A stretch of DNA of 64,000 bases from Euryarchaeota archaeon UBA28. GTDB taxonomy: Archaea > Thermoplasmatota > Poseidoniia > Poseidoniales > Thalassarchaeaceae. The number at the start of each line of letters is the position of its first letter. Position 1 is the stretch's first letter. Position numbers and translations under genes: made by a program. The notes under the pieces were generated by a model. It did no database searches and was not told the origin of the DNA. It saw nothing but the letters and a program-made list of their open reading frames with translations. This document shows positions 34,958-44,400 of this stretch, piece after piece. The stretch covers positions 1-64,000 of the forward strand of contig DANW01000026.1 in assembly GCA_002501605.1 (NCBI GenBank), given 5' to 3'.

Positions 34958-37021
34958 TCACAGTAATCCAGCGATAACAACTGAAACTATTGACATTAAC
35001 TTGATCAAAATGTTCAGTGAGGGTCCACTAGTATCCTTGAATGGATCACCTATTGTGTCTCCAACAACTGCAGCGGAGTGAGCTTCGTCCCCTTTCTCGG
35101 CCCCGGGTATCTCACCTTGCTCGATTGCCTTCTTGGCATTGTCCCATGCGCCTCCTGCATTGGCCATGAATAGCGCCATAAGGACCCCGGTGGCTGTTGC
35201 TCCAGCAAGAGTCCCGCCAAGTGCGGCAGGGCCTAGAAATATCCCGATTATTACAGGGCTCATTATGGCAACCAATCCTGGTAGAATCATCTCACGAAGA
35301 GCTGCTTGTGTCGAGATATCGACGCAAGTTGCACTGTCTGGTTCAACTCCTTCACGACCTTCCAATAGTCCATCAATCTCCCTAAATTGCCTACGAATCT
35401 CTGTGATCATGTCTTCTGCGGCACGGCCAACAGACTTCATTGTCATGGCAGCCACTACGAATGGCAGGGCACCACCAATTAGTAGTCCTATGACGACATC
35501 TGGCTCAGTCAAGGAAAGGTCTGCAGCCTCAAGTCCTGCACTGGTTTTGTATGCAGCGAACAGTGCCAAGGCAGTTAAAGCCGCACTGCCAATAGCGAAT
35601 CCCTTCCCAATCGCAGCGGTTGTGTTCCCTATGGAATCTAGTCCGTCCGTGATATCACGAACTTCCTTTCCTAGGCCTGACATTTCTGCAATTCCTCCAG
35701 CGTTGTCCGCGACAGGCCCGTACGCATCAACAGTCATTGTAACTCCAACTGTTCCAAGCATCCCCATTGCGGCCATCGCAATGCCGTACAAGCCTGCATC
35801 TCCACCTCCCATCACATCATTAGCGCCATAGATGCCAGCGGCCATTAGAAGTACTGGGATGAATACAGATTGCATACCCACAGCTAATCCTGCAATGGCG
35901 TTAGTAGCGCTCCCGGTCTTGCTTGCTTCCCCGATGTAGGGAATGGCCTTTACCTTGAAGAAGAACACATCTTCTATTCCAGTGTAGTACTCAGTGACCA
36001 AACCAATCAGGATGCCCACGAGTGATCCAATCGCCACAGCGTAGATTACCTTAGTCTCTAAATCTAGGTAGTCTAGAGCAAGATATCCTCCTCCGATAAA
36101 CAATGCCGCACCGATGAAAGTGGTGTTTCGTAATGCGGCGCCTGGGTCCATGTTCTTCATTGCGGTAATCGAAAAGACTCCAATTATGGAAGCGACGTAA
36201 CCAACAACTGCTAGGACGATCGGAATCATCAGGTACTCATCACCTAGAGTCTCAGAGCTAGCGGCAGCGATTACCATTGCAGCAATGATGCTACCAACGA
36301 ATGACTCGAAGATGTCCGCACCCATGCCAGCTACGTCTCCTACGTTATCACCGACGTTATCGGCAATTACTCCGGGATTTCTGGGATCATCCTCTGGGAT
36401 TCCCGCTTCTACCTTCCCGACAAGGTCTGCCCCGACATCTGCGGCTTTCGTGTAAATTCCTCCACCGACTCTAGCGAATAGAGCAATAGAAGAAGCTCCC
36501 ATTCCAAATCCAGCAATATTGCCAACCGTAAGGAATCCGTCACCATCGGATGGGCCTGTCAAGAAATACATTAGAGATATTCCAAACAGTCCTAGCCCAC
36601 CGACCGCCAAGCCCATGACTGCACCGCCGTTGTAAGAAGTGGTGAGGGCGGCGGCCTGGCCACCATTTGCAGCAGCTTGGGCAGTTCGTCCGTTAGCGCT
36701 CGTGGCAGATTGCATGCCACTGAATCCCGCCGCAACACTACAAAAGGCACCGATAATGAAGGCAACCATGGTTTCGAAACCAAGGCCATTCTCTTCGCCA
36801 CCGAACAATAGTAGTGCAGATACCACTGCAATGAAAACAGCTAACATTCTGTATTCAGCCATAAGGAAGGCCATCGCGCCATCCTGTATTCTCCCTGTGA
36901 TTGTAGCTACCGTCTTGTTCTCAATCTTTATTGAATCGACTTTCTTGTAAAGCATGAATGCGATAAGTAGGCCAAATATTCCTACTCCCATCCCAATTGT
37001 TCCTAGTGTATCTCCTTCCAT
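34958..37021 (-). CDS. hppA: Membrane-bound cation-pumping pyrophosphatase, K+-dependent type
   Basis: Couples PPi hydrolysis to H+ or Na+ export. 687 residues with about 16 membrane helices. The catalytic loops [40 protein letters not shown] and a C-terminal [22 protein letters not shown] are intact. The sequence [16 protein letters not shown] has Ala where K+-independent enzymes have Lys (GNTTKA), which places it in the K+-dependent group. Whether it pumps Na+, H+ or both cannot be told from this alone. First gene of a run continuing into the lipoprotein and esterase genes. Confidence 0.96.
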   Translation of the reverse strand: MEGDTLGTIGMGVGIFGLLIAFMLYKKVDSIKIENKTVATITGRIQDGAMAFLMAEYRMLAVFIAVVSALLLFGGEENGLGFETMVAFIIGAFCSVAAGFSGMQSATSANGRTAQAAANGGQAAALTTSYNGGAVMGLAVGGLGLFGISLMYFLTGPSDGDGFLTVGNIAGFGMGASSIALFARVGGGIYTKAADVGADLVGKVEAGIPEDDPRNPGVIADNVGDNVGDVAGMGADIFESFVGSIIAAMVIAAASSETLGDEYLMIPIVLAVVGYVASIIGVFSITAMKNMDPGAALRNTTFIGAALFIGGGYLALDYLDLETKVIYAVAIGSLVGILIGLVTEYYTGIEDVFFFKVKAIPYIGEASKTGSATNAIAGLAVGMQSVFIPVLLMAAGIYGANDVMGGGDAGLYGIAMAAMGMLGTVGVTMTVDAYGPVADNAGGIAEMSGLGKEVRDITDGLDSIGNTTAAIGKGFAIGSAALTALALFAAYKTSAGLEAADLSLTEPDVVIGLLIGGALPFVVAAMTMKSVGRAAEDMITEIRRQFREIDGLLEGREGVEPDSATCVDISTQAALREMILPGLVAIMSPVIIGIFLGPAALGGTLAGATATGVLMALFMANAGGAWDNAKKAIEQGEIPGAEKGDEAHSAAVVGDTIGDPFKDTSGPSLNILIKLMSIVSVVIAGLL

Positions 37022-37061
37022 ATGGTATCAACCCGTATCGAACCCGCGACAAAAGTCCTAC

Positions 37062-37069
37062 TTATAATT
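37062..37069 (-). promoter_or_regulatory. Candidate TATA box of hppA
   Basis: The minus strand reads GAATTATAAG about 44 bp upstream of the hppA start codon, which would give a leader of some 18 nt. The composition is right and no other TATA-like sequence is closer. Position-based call only. Confidence 0.4.
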
Positions 37070-37099
37070 CAAGCCGTAAAATAACACAATTAGTGACAA

Positions 37100-38002
37100 C
37101 TATGACATATGTCTTTGTACGACATCGGCAAAAGCCTCCAGAACTCCAGCCCCATCGTGTTCTTTCTGGAAGGAGAGCATCTCCGCTTCACTAATATGCC
37201 CCCACTCAAATGCTCTCTGAATTCTATGCCTAGCCGCCTCAGGATGGAACTGGACCCCCCATGCAGGCATCTTGCGTTGGTGTGAATCTACTACTCTTAC
37301 TGCAGTAACAGGATTATGTTCGGCGGATCCTAGGAGAATACAATTTTCGGGGACTGTAATTACGTGATCCTGATGAGAATACACTACTTCGGGGCCTCTA
37401 CCACTCTGCCATCTAGACTCAAATAACTCATCTGACATGCCATCCTCGTTCAGTACCATCTCCCAGATACCACTTGACATTTTTTCTGCTCGAGTGACTT
37501 CCGAACCTAATGATTTGCATAGTAGCTGATGCCCAAAACAAATGCCCAGAGTTGGTGATCCAGAGGTTGCTGCCACCCTCATTAGAGAAGATGCACTTTC
37601 CATCCACTCCTCCCACATTGTGACATTCCTTCTGGAGCCAGAACAAACTACAGCATCCATACCCAGATTACTCAACCATTGTGACATTCCTGCGTCATCC
37701 AAACCAAAAGGAAGGGCGATTCTGTAAAATGTGGCTATGTTACCTCCCATAGTCACTTTGCAACTCCTCCAAAATTCGTATTCATCGTCCCATTCTGGAA
37801 CATCGCTACGATCAAGGAAGAATAGTCCTTCATCTGCTGCTTTATCTCCAGATTCAAGTGACTGCATCTGAGGGGTTAAGAGAAAAACATCCACATTTCC
37901 AAACTCCGCGATTGGCTGTATGACTTCTTGATTCCCCCCGTGTCCGAACTCCGATCTTTCGACCAGAAGGTCCAGTAGTAGGACTCTGATGGTGCGACTC
38001 AT
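37100..38002 (-). CDS. Class I glutamine amidotransferase domain protein (GMP synthase GATase-like)
   Basis: Stand-alone GATase1 domain of about 300 residues. Nucleophile region LGICFGHQLLCKSLG with the catalytic Cys, and the His-Glu pair in WGVQFHPEAARHRI. N-terminal MSRTIRVLLLDLLVER is the usual first strand, so ATG 38002 is chosen; ATG 38053 would add 17 unlikely residues and almost abut the divergent NifU-like gene. Related proteins are annotated as GMP-synthase-like or gamma-glutamyl hydrolases; the ammonia acceptor is unknown. A 78-bp gap separates it from hppA. Confidence 0.8.
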   Translation of the reverse strand: MSRTIRVLLLDLLVERSEFGHGGNQEVIQPIAEFGNVDVFLLTPQMQSLESGDKAADEGLFFLDRSDVPEWDDEYEFWRSCKVTMGGNIATFYRIALPFGLDDAGMSQWLSNLGMDAVVCSGSRRNVTMWEEWMESASSLMRVAATSGSPTLGICFGHQLLCKSLGSEVTRAEKMSSGIWEMVLNEDGMSDELFESRWQSGRGPEVVYSHQDHVITVPENCILLGSAEHNPVTAVRVVDSHQRKMPAWGVQFHPEAARHRIQRAFEWGHISEAEMLSFQKEHDGAGVLEAFADVVQRHMS

Positions 38003-38061
38003 AGCGCACGGAAGAAGCGATTGTTTGAAAGGCTCCCGCATGTACACAGACACGAGCGGAC

Positions 38062-38340
38062 ATGGTCGACAAGCAGATGATCCTTGATTCAGTAGGCCCT
38101 GTTCAGGCTGTCCTGGATGCTCATGATGGTGTTGTAAATGTCATTGATACAACAGGAGGGGTGATTTCGATATCTCTTGAGGGCGGGTGTACTGGATGTA
38201 GTTCCACCCCTATGACTGCAATGCAAATTTATTACTCGTTGATGAAGCTGGAACAAGTAAATGACGTGATTTTTGTAAACGGCGAGTTACCAGCCTACAT
38301 GAGGGCGTTCATAGATGACAAAATTGGCGGGGAGACTTAG
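38062..38340 (+). CDS. NifU C-terminal-like Fe-S scaffold protein
   Basis: Small 92-residue protein with the NifU_C fold: a hydrophobic start (VQAVLDAHDGVVNVIDTTGG), then SLEGGCTGCSS with the conserved CxxC that binds a labile Fe-S cluster, and a C-terminal helix. Likely an Fe-S carrier like NfuA. Transcribed divergently from the amidotransferase gene. Its stop overlaps the end of a converging small membrane gene by 4 bp. Confidence 0.82.
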   Translation: MVDKQMILDSVGPVQAVLDAHDGVVNVIDTTGGVISISLEGGCTGCSSTPMTAMQIYYSLMKLEQVNDVIFVNGELPAYMRAFIDDKIGGET

Positions 38341-38675
38341 TCCCGGTCTTTCCTCATCTTCATTATTTCGTGAGGGTTGGTTTCTCCTTGAACATCCTTG
38401 CCCTTCAGACTCATTGATGCAGATATCGCCACGACGACTGCCACTAATGCCATGGGTAGTGCAACATTTCCTGACCCCCATAATTCACCTCCCATAAAAT
38501 TAAACACGACTAATAGTAGGGCGGCAATTACACAGAGTGAAGCTATTGCTCTCTGTGCAAAAATCTCCCCTCTGACACTCCTCGAGAAGGTTCCTATTGA
38601 CATCCAAAGGATGACGGATAATCCACACATGGTTAGAGAAATTGTCTCAACGATTCCAACGAACACCTCTGCCAT
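38337..38675 (-). CDS. Small membrane protein, unknown
   Basis: About 112 residues from ATG 38675 (MAEVFVGIVETISLT), with three predicted membrane helices (GIVETISLTMCGLSVILW, AIASLCVIAALLLVVFNFM, VALPMALVAVVVAISASM) and a basic C-terminal tail (KMRKDRD). An in-frame ATG at 38729 would add 18 hydrophilic residues. No family recognised. Confidence 0.6.
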   Translation of the reverse strand: MAEVFVGIVETISLTMCGLSVILWMSIGTFSRSVRGEIFAQRAIASLCVIAALLLVVFNFMGGELWGSGNVALPMALVAVVVAISASMSLKGKDVQGETNPHEIMKMRKDRD

Positions 38676-38774
38676 GTACGTCCTAAAGCGCCAATACTTG
38701 TGAGGGTTGGGGGAGTTTGTTTTCTGCATGGAACATAACGAACCTTCAACAAAGGTGAGCTTTTACATCGCAAC

Positions 38775-38987
38775 ATGGGTGTGATACGCGGACTAACTCT
38801 TGCTATGGTCGCTATTCTTCCGGCATTCATACTGGGCTTCATAGCTTATCTTCTGACTGGCGGAGGGACCTCTGACACGACAGAGTGGAAAACATGGATG
38901 TATCTCCCATGTTATGGAGTCCCTCTGTTTTGCCTAGTTGTAGCATTCATATTTGGCATGAAGTCAGGTAGGGTGGAAGATCAGTGA
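38775..38987 (+). CDS. Small two-helix membrane protein, unknown
   Basis: 70 residues with two hydrophobic helices (LTLAMVAILPAFILGFIAYLL and YGVPLFCLVVAFIFGM). It overlaps the nth gene by 4 bp (GTGA), a sign that it is a real, translated gene coupled to nth. No family recognised. Confidence 0.6.
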   Translation: MGVIRGLTLAMVAILPAFILGFIAYLLTGGGTSDTTEWKTWMYLPCYGVPLFCLVVAFIFGMKSGRVEDQ

Positions 38988-39625
38988 GAAGATTGGATAA
39001 GGCCAACAAGATAGGTGAGCTGCTAGACTCCTTCTACCCCGAAACCCCCGTCCCACTCGATCACAAAGACCCCTACACCCTACTGGTTGCAGTAATGTTA
39101 TCTGCTCAGACCACGGATAAGAAGGTAAACGATGTCACACCCTTCCTTTTCAATATCGCAGATAGTCCACAAAAAATGGCATTGATGGAGGTTGAAGAGA
39201 TCCATTCGATAATCAGGGAAATAGGACTAGCTCCCACTAAGGCGAGAAATCTAAAGAAGATGGCACAACAAATCATCCAGTCCGGAGGAGAAATTCGTCC
39301 TGATTGGGAGTTTCTTGAGTCATTGGCAGGAGTTGGCCATAAAACAGCCGGTGTAGTAATGTCCCAAGCATTCGGAATCCCCGCATTCCCCGTGGATACT
39401 CACATTCACAGACTAGCAGACAGATGGGGTCTTTCAAATGGCAAGAATGTCACCAAAACCGAACATGACCTAAAGAAGGTCTTCCCAGAAGATACTTGGA
39501 ATCGGAGGCATCTTCAGATAATTTTCTTTGGAAGGGAGTATTGTCCTGCAAGAGGGCATGATCTGTCCAATTGTCCGATATGTTCCTGGGCTTCCACCAA
39601 GAAGCGGATAAAAGAAGGTAGGTAG
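38984..39625 (+). CDS. nth: Endonuclease III
   Basis: DNA glycosylase/AP lyase for oxidised pyrimidines. LLVAVMLSAQTTDKKVNDVTP, helix-hairpin-helix LAGVGHKTAGVVMSQAFG with the catalytic Lys, and FPVDTHIHRLADR with the catalytic Asp are all present in 213 residues. The Fe-S loop is atypical: Cys-x9-Cys-x2-Cys in EYCPARGHDLSNCPIC and no fourth cysteine before the end, whereas the classic motif is C-x6-C-x2-C-x5-C. GTG start overlaps the previous small gene by 4 bp. Confidence 0.93.
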   Translation: MRRLDKANKIGELLDSFYPETPVPLDHKDPYTLLVAVMLSAQTTDKKVNDVTPFLFNIADSPQKMALMEVEEIHSIIREIGLAPTKARNLKKMAQQIIQSGGEIRPDWEFLESLAGVGHKTAGVVMSQAFGIPAFPVDTHIHRLADRWGLSNGKNVTKTEHDLKKVFPEDTWNRRHLQIIFFGREYCPARGHDLSNCPICSWASTKKRIKEGR

Positions 39626-39629
39626 TAAA

Positions 39630-40205
39630 ATGTTGATTTTCAGAGGTAGAATAACATCTGTGGGATTTGACAGTGGAAATTCAATTGTGATTGGAGACTG
39701 GAAGAAGTCTCCGCTTGGCGATTTTACAAATATCATGTGGTCAAAACCAGACGGTAAAAGGGTGCTACTCTCGCCATCACAGGAACACGCCGATTTCGTA
39801 TCATCACTCTATTCGTTCGATGAGGTTTCAATTACCAATTTTGACACAAAACGCGAAAAACGTGGGATTAAGGTTTACACCGAGCAACTCTCGATTTCTG
39901 TATTCTGGGGATTACGATTCTTAATCCCAGTTCCAAGGCCATTGTGGTTTATCTCCAGCGTAGAGAATTTCTTTGGAAAAATGATTTTTGGTTCTTCTAC
40001 TTACGGAATAGCTCGTGATGGAAGTAAAGAATGGTATTCGATCAGAGGGGCTTCAAGAGTTATTTCTGCCGAGGCGAGACTCTCAGGACAGGACTTGGGA
40101 ATGATGACTCACACAGATTTTCCTAAGAAATTTGGATTCAGCAGTCCTCCGAAGATTCCAAGCAGTATCGAGGTGCATTCACATATCGATAGAGACAAGG
40201 TTTGA
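39630..40205 (+). CDS. Conserved-looking hypothetical protein
   Basis: 191 residues, no transmembrane segment or signal. Two halves can be seen: a beta-rich N-terminus (SIVIGDWKKSPLGDFTNIMW and SPSQEHADFVSSLYSFDEV), and a more distinctive C-terminal half with PRPLWFISSVENFFGKMIFG, GSKEWYSIRGASRV and DFPKKFGFSSPPK. It starts 4 bp after nth and ends 25 bp before the peroxiredoxin start, so it belongs to that operon. I do not recognise the function. Confidence 0.65.
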   Translation: MLIFRGRITSVGFDSGNSIVIGDWKKSPLGDFTNIMWSKPDGKRVLLSPSQEHADFVSSLYSFDEVSITNFDTKREKRGIKVYTEQLSISVFWGLRFLIPVPRPLWFISSVENFFGKMIFGSSTYGIARDGSKEWYSIRGASRVISAEARLSGQDLGMMTHTDFPKKFGFSSPPKIPSSIEVHSHIDRDKV

Positions 40206-40230
40206 TGAACCCAATAGTGTAGTCGCGCCC

Positions 40231-40713
40231 ATGACTGAGGATATTACGTTGGCCGTGGGGGAAATTGCACCAGAATTTGAGGCATTTTTGACTGATGGTT
40301 CCAAATTCGTACTTTCAGAAGCGCTGTCATCTGGGAAGGGAGTGATTCTGTACTTCTATCCTCGGGACAATACTCCCGGATGCACCACACAGGCTTGTGA
40401 TTTCAGGGATAACTTCGGGAGGATTTCTGATAATTCATGGATAGTTGTGGGAGTCTCAACAGATTCAGCAAAATCACATCAAAATTTCATCTCAAAGCAT
40501 GAATTACCTTTCGACCTGATAGTGGACGAAGAAGCCGAGTTACATTCTCTTTATGGGACTTGGAGGGAGAAGAGTATGTACGGAAAAACATACATGGGCA
40601 CTCTTAGGTCAACATTTGCCATATCCCCGGATGGGACCCTGGCGTGGGTGGGCTACAAGGTCAAAACAAAGGGGCATGTGGACCAAGTTTTGCAAGGTTT
40701 AGGGATAGAGTGA
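40231..40713 (+). CDS. bcp: Peroxiredoxin, BCP/PrxQ type
   Basis: Thiol peroxidase of 160 residues. FYPRDNTPGCTTQACDFRD contains the peroxidatic Cys and, five residues later, the resolving Cys, as in atypical 2-Cys PrxQ enzymes. Conserved VVGVSTDSAKSHQNFISKH, DEEAELHSLYGTW and RSTFAISPDGTL. ATG 40231 matches the normal family start; an upstream in-frame ATG (40132) overlaps the previous gene and is disregarded. Thioredoxin/TrxB is the likely reductant; trxB is elsewhere in this window. Confidence 0.94.
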   Translation: MTEDITLAVGEIAPEFEAFLTDGSKFVLSEALSSGKGVILYFYPRDNTPGCTTQACDFRDNFGRISDNSWIVVGVSTDSAKSHQNFISKHELPFDLIVDEEAELHSLYGTWREKSMYGKTYMGTLRSTFAISPDGTLAWVGYKVKTKGHVDQVLQGLGIE

Positions 40714-40717
40714 TATC

Positions 40718-40960
40718 TTGGAAGAAAATGACAAAAGGAATCTAGTCGAGCGATTTCTAAGGAGGTGTGTAACGTACGCCAATGAGTCCATAAGGAGGAA
40801 ATCGGAAAGGGGCGTTAGTGAAGAAGAAATCGCAAAATGGGTGGTTTACAGGGACTTTACATTACATGCGGCAGATGAAGTAGCATCAGGCGATTTGGAT
40901 TCATGGCTCGAGGACGGCCCTGTGGATTTCAAGCCAGGAAATCAAGACTCCGATAGCTGA
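40718..40960 (+). CDS. Small acidic protein, unknown
   Basis: 80 residues from a TTG start 4 bp after bcp. Predicted mostly helical (NLVERFLRRCVTYANESIRR), acidic at the C-terminus. No family recognised. It converges on the SepF-like gene with a 19-bp overlap. Likely real because of tight spacing and good coding character, but unproven. Confidence 0.5.
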   Translation: MEENDKRNLVERFLRRCVTYANESIRRKSERGVSEEEIAKWVVYRDFTLHAADEVASGDLDSWLEDGPVDFKPGNQDSDS

Positions 40961-41412
40961 TCGAAGCCCCCAATTCCCAATTCGTAATTTTTAGTATCAA
41001 CTCTCATCATCGCTCCAGGTACCATCAGAAGCGAGTCATCTTCGTTAATTGCGAATGCGTATAGCCCCAATCTCTCGGCCATTTCCTGAACCATCCTCTT
41101 GCATCTATCTCTTTGTGAGGGCATGTGTATGAGTGGCCCAAGATCTACTATGACCAAGCTACCTCTTGAGAGGGGAACAGATATCCCCTCCAAGGGAAGT
41201 CTATGCATCAAATCCGGTTTGACGTATATCACACTTCTTTCAGCCCCCGGAGTCAGCCTCCTTGTCATTTCTGACCATTTTTGATCTCCCAAATCTAAGT
41301 GTAAATCACCATCTTGGGGACCGGGGTCTGCAGTCGCCCTTTTCCTTCTTGTTTCAGAACTTCTGACCTTGGCAGGATCGGGAAGACCAAGCAGTCTGAA
41401 CAGGTTCGCCAC
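40942..41412 (-). CDS. sepF: SepF-like cell-division protein
   Basis: SepF anchors FtsZ to the membrane in bacteria and FtsZ-containing archaea. The 156-residue protein begins with a short amphipathic stretch (MANLFRLLGL) like the SepF membrane-targeting helix, then a charged linker. From about residue 60 comes the SepF-type core: SVIYVKPDLMHRLPLEGISV, GSLVIVDLGPLIHMP, RCKRMVQEMAERLGLYAFAI, and LLMVPGAMMRV. Similarity is to the family pattern and is moderate. It lies 15 bp after a giant PKD membrane protein gene and near TBP, all in one direction. Confidence 0.6.
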   Translation of the reverse strand: MANLFRLLGLPDPAKVRSSETRRKRATADPGPQDGDLHLDLGDQKWSEMTRRLTPGAERSVIYVKPDLMHRLPLEGISVPLSRGSLVIVDLGPLIHMPSQRDRCKRMVQEMAERLGLYAFAINEDDSLLMVPGAMMRVDTKNYELGIGGFDQLSES

Positions 41413-41427
41413 GGGTGGCCCTGGCCC

Positions 41428-44400
41428 CTACTCCTCAAAGAGTGCTTCGATATCTTCCTGACTTAGAGCATCATCTACAGACAATGCCACTTCTTCCGAG
41501 GACTCGCCTTTTTCCTCAGATAATGTCGGAGCATCCCCCTCATTCATAGTATCCGAATCTTCAATGACAGATTCAGATTCATGCTCCTCCGTGTCCATTT
41601 GGTTATCTGCATTGGATATATCTTGCGAGTCAACTTTTTCCGAATCTCGGTCGACCTTTTCGGGAACAGGCTCGAGGGTTTTTGATTTTGGGCCATCTCT
41701 CCTACTTTGTGAGTCAAATGGGTCATAATCTGGATCGTCAAAGGCATCATCAACTGAAACTTTCTTCAGACTCTTAGTCTGGTCAATTCCTGATACTAAT
41801 CCACTGTCCACAGGCGTTCTTCTGTTCTTGATCAACATGAAACCTCCTGAAAGTGCGATTAATACTACAATAATCAATATCATACCATACGACGAGACGA
41901 ACTCACTTAGGCTAAATGGCGCAGCTGACACAGTCAAAGTTAGAGTTGCCGAGGAACCTTGGCCTTCGTCTAACGCTGTCATACTAATCCCTCTGCTTCC
42001 AGAGCCAACAAACGACCATTCAATCCACTTTCCTTGAATATCAACATCGTTGGCCGCATCGCCATCACCATCACTATCAACGGAGGTGTCCATGTCCCAA
42101 TTATAGACCATATTCTCCATATCTAGGATGGAGTCACTGGTCCCATTAGCACTGAAGAAAACAATTTCCCCCTCTACTGGAGTAAATGTGCTCGCTGAAA
42201 CTTTGGGAAAAGGATTGACATTTCTCACATCGATTGGAATTTCTATCATCGCGGAGCTTCCATCATCATCAGTGACGTGAAAAACAATCATGCTGGGTGA
42301 AGTCGTGGCGTCTGGCCATGCCATCTGGAGTGTTCTGGACTCAATATCACAGTCATCAGCCGCATTTCCAGAGCCATCAGAGTCAATCATCGGTTGTATG
42401 TCATAGCAATTCCGGAGTGTCAGCTGATCACCCGCTGTATCGATGGTATCAATCGTGATGGAAATCTCTGAATCTTCCGCCACAGGCAATGGGTCAGCAA
42501 CCGGGCTAATCTGTGGCTCAAGGTTCACGATTTCGATAGGAATAATCAGTGATTCTGTACTTGCCCCGTCATTATCTACCACCTGCAAGGTTGCGAGATG
42601 TAATCCGGAGGTATGATACGTATGCTGTACTGTACTTTTTCTACCCTCAAATGTAATGACCTGGTCTGGATTATTTTCTGCGTCAGGACTCCAGAGATGT
42701 AAAAGAGAGGACAAGTCGTTTTCAGAGTCGTCAGCCATGCCTTCAAACATCAGTAAATCGCCTTCATTGGCAATGTAAACCCCCCTGCTATCAGGGACCA
42801 TCCTATTTCCCTCCTTCCATACTTCTGCTCTAGGGTTCGTTGGTGCTATATTTCGAACTTCAACAGTTTTGTTTGAGTACCCAATATCCCCATCATCATC
42901 AATAGCTTCGACACTGATTGTGTATTCTCCTTCTTCCTCAGGTGTCACAGTGCAATATACTCCGACTTGCCCCTCCTGGCATGGGTAATCTGAAATCCAC
43001 AGTATATCCATCGGCGCTTGTGGGTTTTGAGTATCTACATCGCTTCTTTCCTCGACGTTGAATTGCAATGGCGAAAGAACGTTAGTCCATTCATATTCGG
43101 AACCAATAGCAATCTCAGGAGGCCGGTTGATAATCTCAATAACGCCACCAATGATTGCTAAATCATTTTCATTATCTGTGAATTCCATGACGATATCGAA
43201 TATTCCATCGTCGTCCCACTCAAACTCGACAATACACTCCTCTCCCCCAGATATTTCGACTATCCCATCCTCATTCCCAACAAAGAAATTACATCCAATA
43301 AACTCCCCCCCGTCCGGGTCATATGAAGAACTAGCATCAAGAATCACAGCAGATTTTGTGAGAGATTGTGTTGGCATATCCAAGGTTGCCACAGGAAGTC
43401 TGCCTATCCACAAAGAAAATACTCCGTTATTGTTAGACCTGTCGCCATCGTCAGTTATTGACTCATTAGGGTCCACCTGGAAAGAAAGTGAAATTTGTCC
43501 TATTGGATAGGCATTAGGCACTGTCCAATTGACCTCCACAATGGCCTGCCCTAAGCTCGGAAGTGAGGGAACATGGGCAGTCTGTACAGATCCATCAGGA
43601 GACTCCACATTCATTGTAGTCGCGGGGGAAGGCAGAAGCCCTCTATTCTGTATCGGCATGTAGAATCGCAATGTATCCTGTGGAACAGCATTGAAGCCAG
43701 TAGAGGAAGCTAGGGTTGTGGTTGCTCCTCCCCTTGTCCTCTCAACAGTAACTCCCGCAGAAATAGCCACTAAGTCAATAGCACTCACATTCGGGTCTAT
43801 AGTGAGTGTCGATACTCCGACAATCTTCTGGGAGGGAATCCATGCAATTACTCCATGACTTCCTGCCTCGCTACCCCCTCGCGAGTCATCTACAGAATTT
43901 CCGGAGTTGAACTCCACATACGCCGTTCCGTTAGATGAGGTGGTCACAGTTCTAATATCCCCATCAATTCCATACCGGAACTCGACTTCTTGATTGGCGC
44001 CAGATAGTGCCGAACCATCTTGAGTCACAGTGAGTATAGCCGTCGTGTTTAGATCGAGCGGGGAAAGAGGAAATTCCAAATCAACTGATATTTCCTTGCT
44101 TCTCGATGCCTGATAAGTTTGAAGCTCATGAAATGCATTAATTCCGTCTATGATGTCAGTACTGGATGACACGTCACCTCTAACAGCAGGACAGAACCAC
44201 CTAAATCCGTCAGCTGAACCATTAGCGTCGAAGGTCGTTACATTGTAGGATTGCTGACATTGTGCGTAAGGCGTTCCAGGAGCCCCCCTTGACATCACCT
44301 GCCAGCTCCTCACCTCGCTGGAATCTGAGTCTGCTGGGATGTCCACGAAATCGCTCGATCCTTCATAGTCTGTCTCTTGGTAATAGCTAGAGGTCCAATA

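Noticed and set aside
35133..35831. Open frame of 232 codons on the plus strand
   Set aside because: It is antisense within hppA, a strongly conserved pyrophosphatase gene, and its translation is low-complexity Ala/Pro/Ser/Ile-rich as expected of a shadow frame.
37030..37056. GCGGGTTCGATACGGGT on the minus strand, resembling a tRNA T-arm
   Set aside because: The flanking bases do not pair into a T-stem and no acceptor, D or anticodon arms can be drawn nearby.
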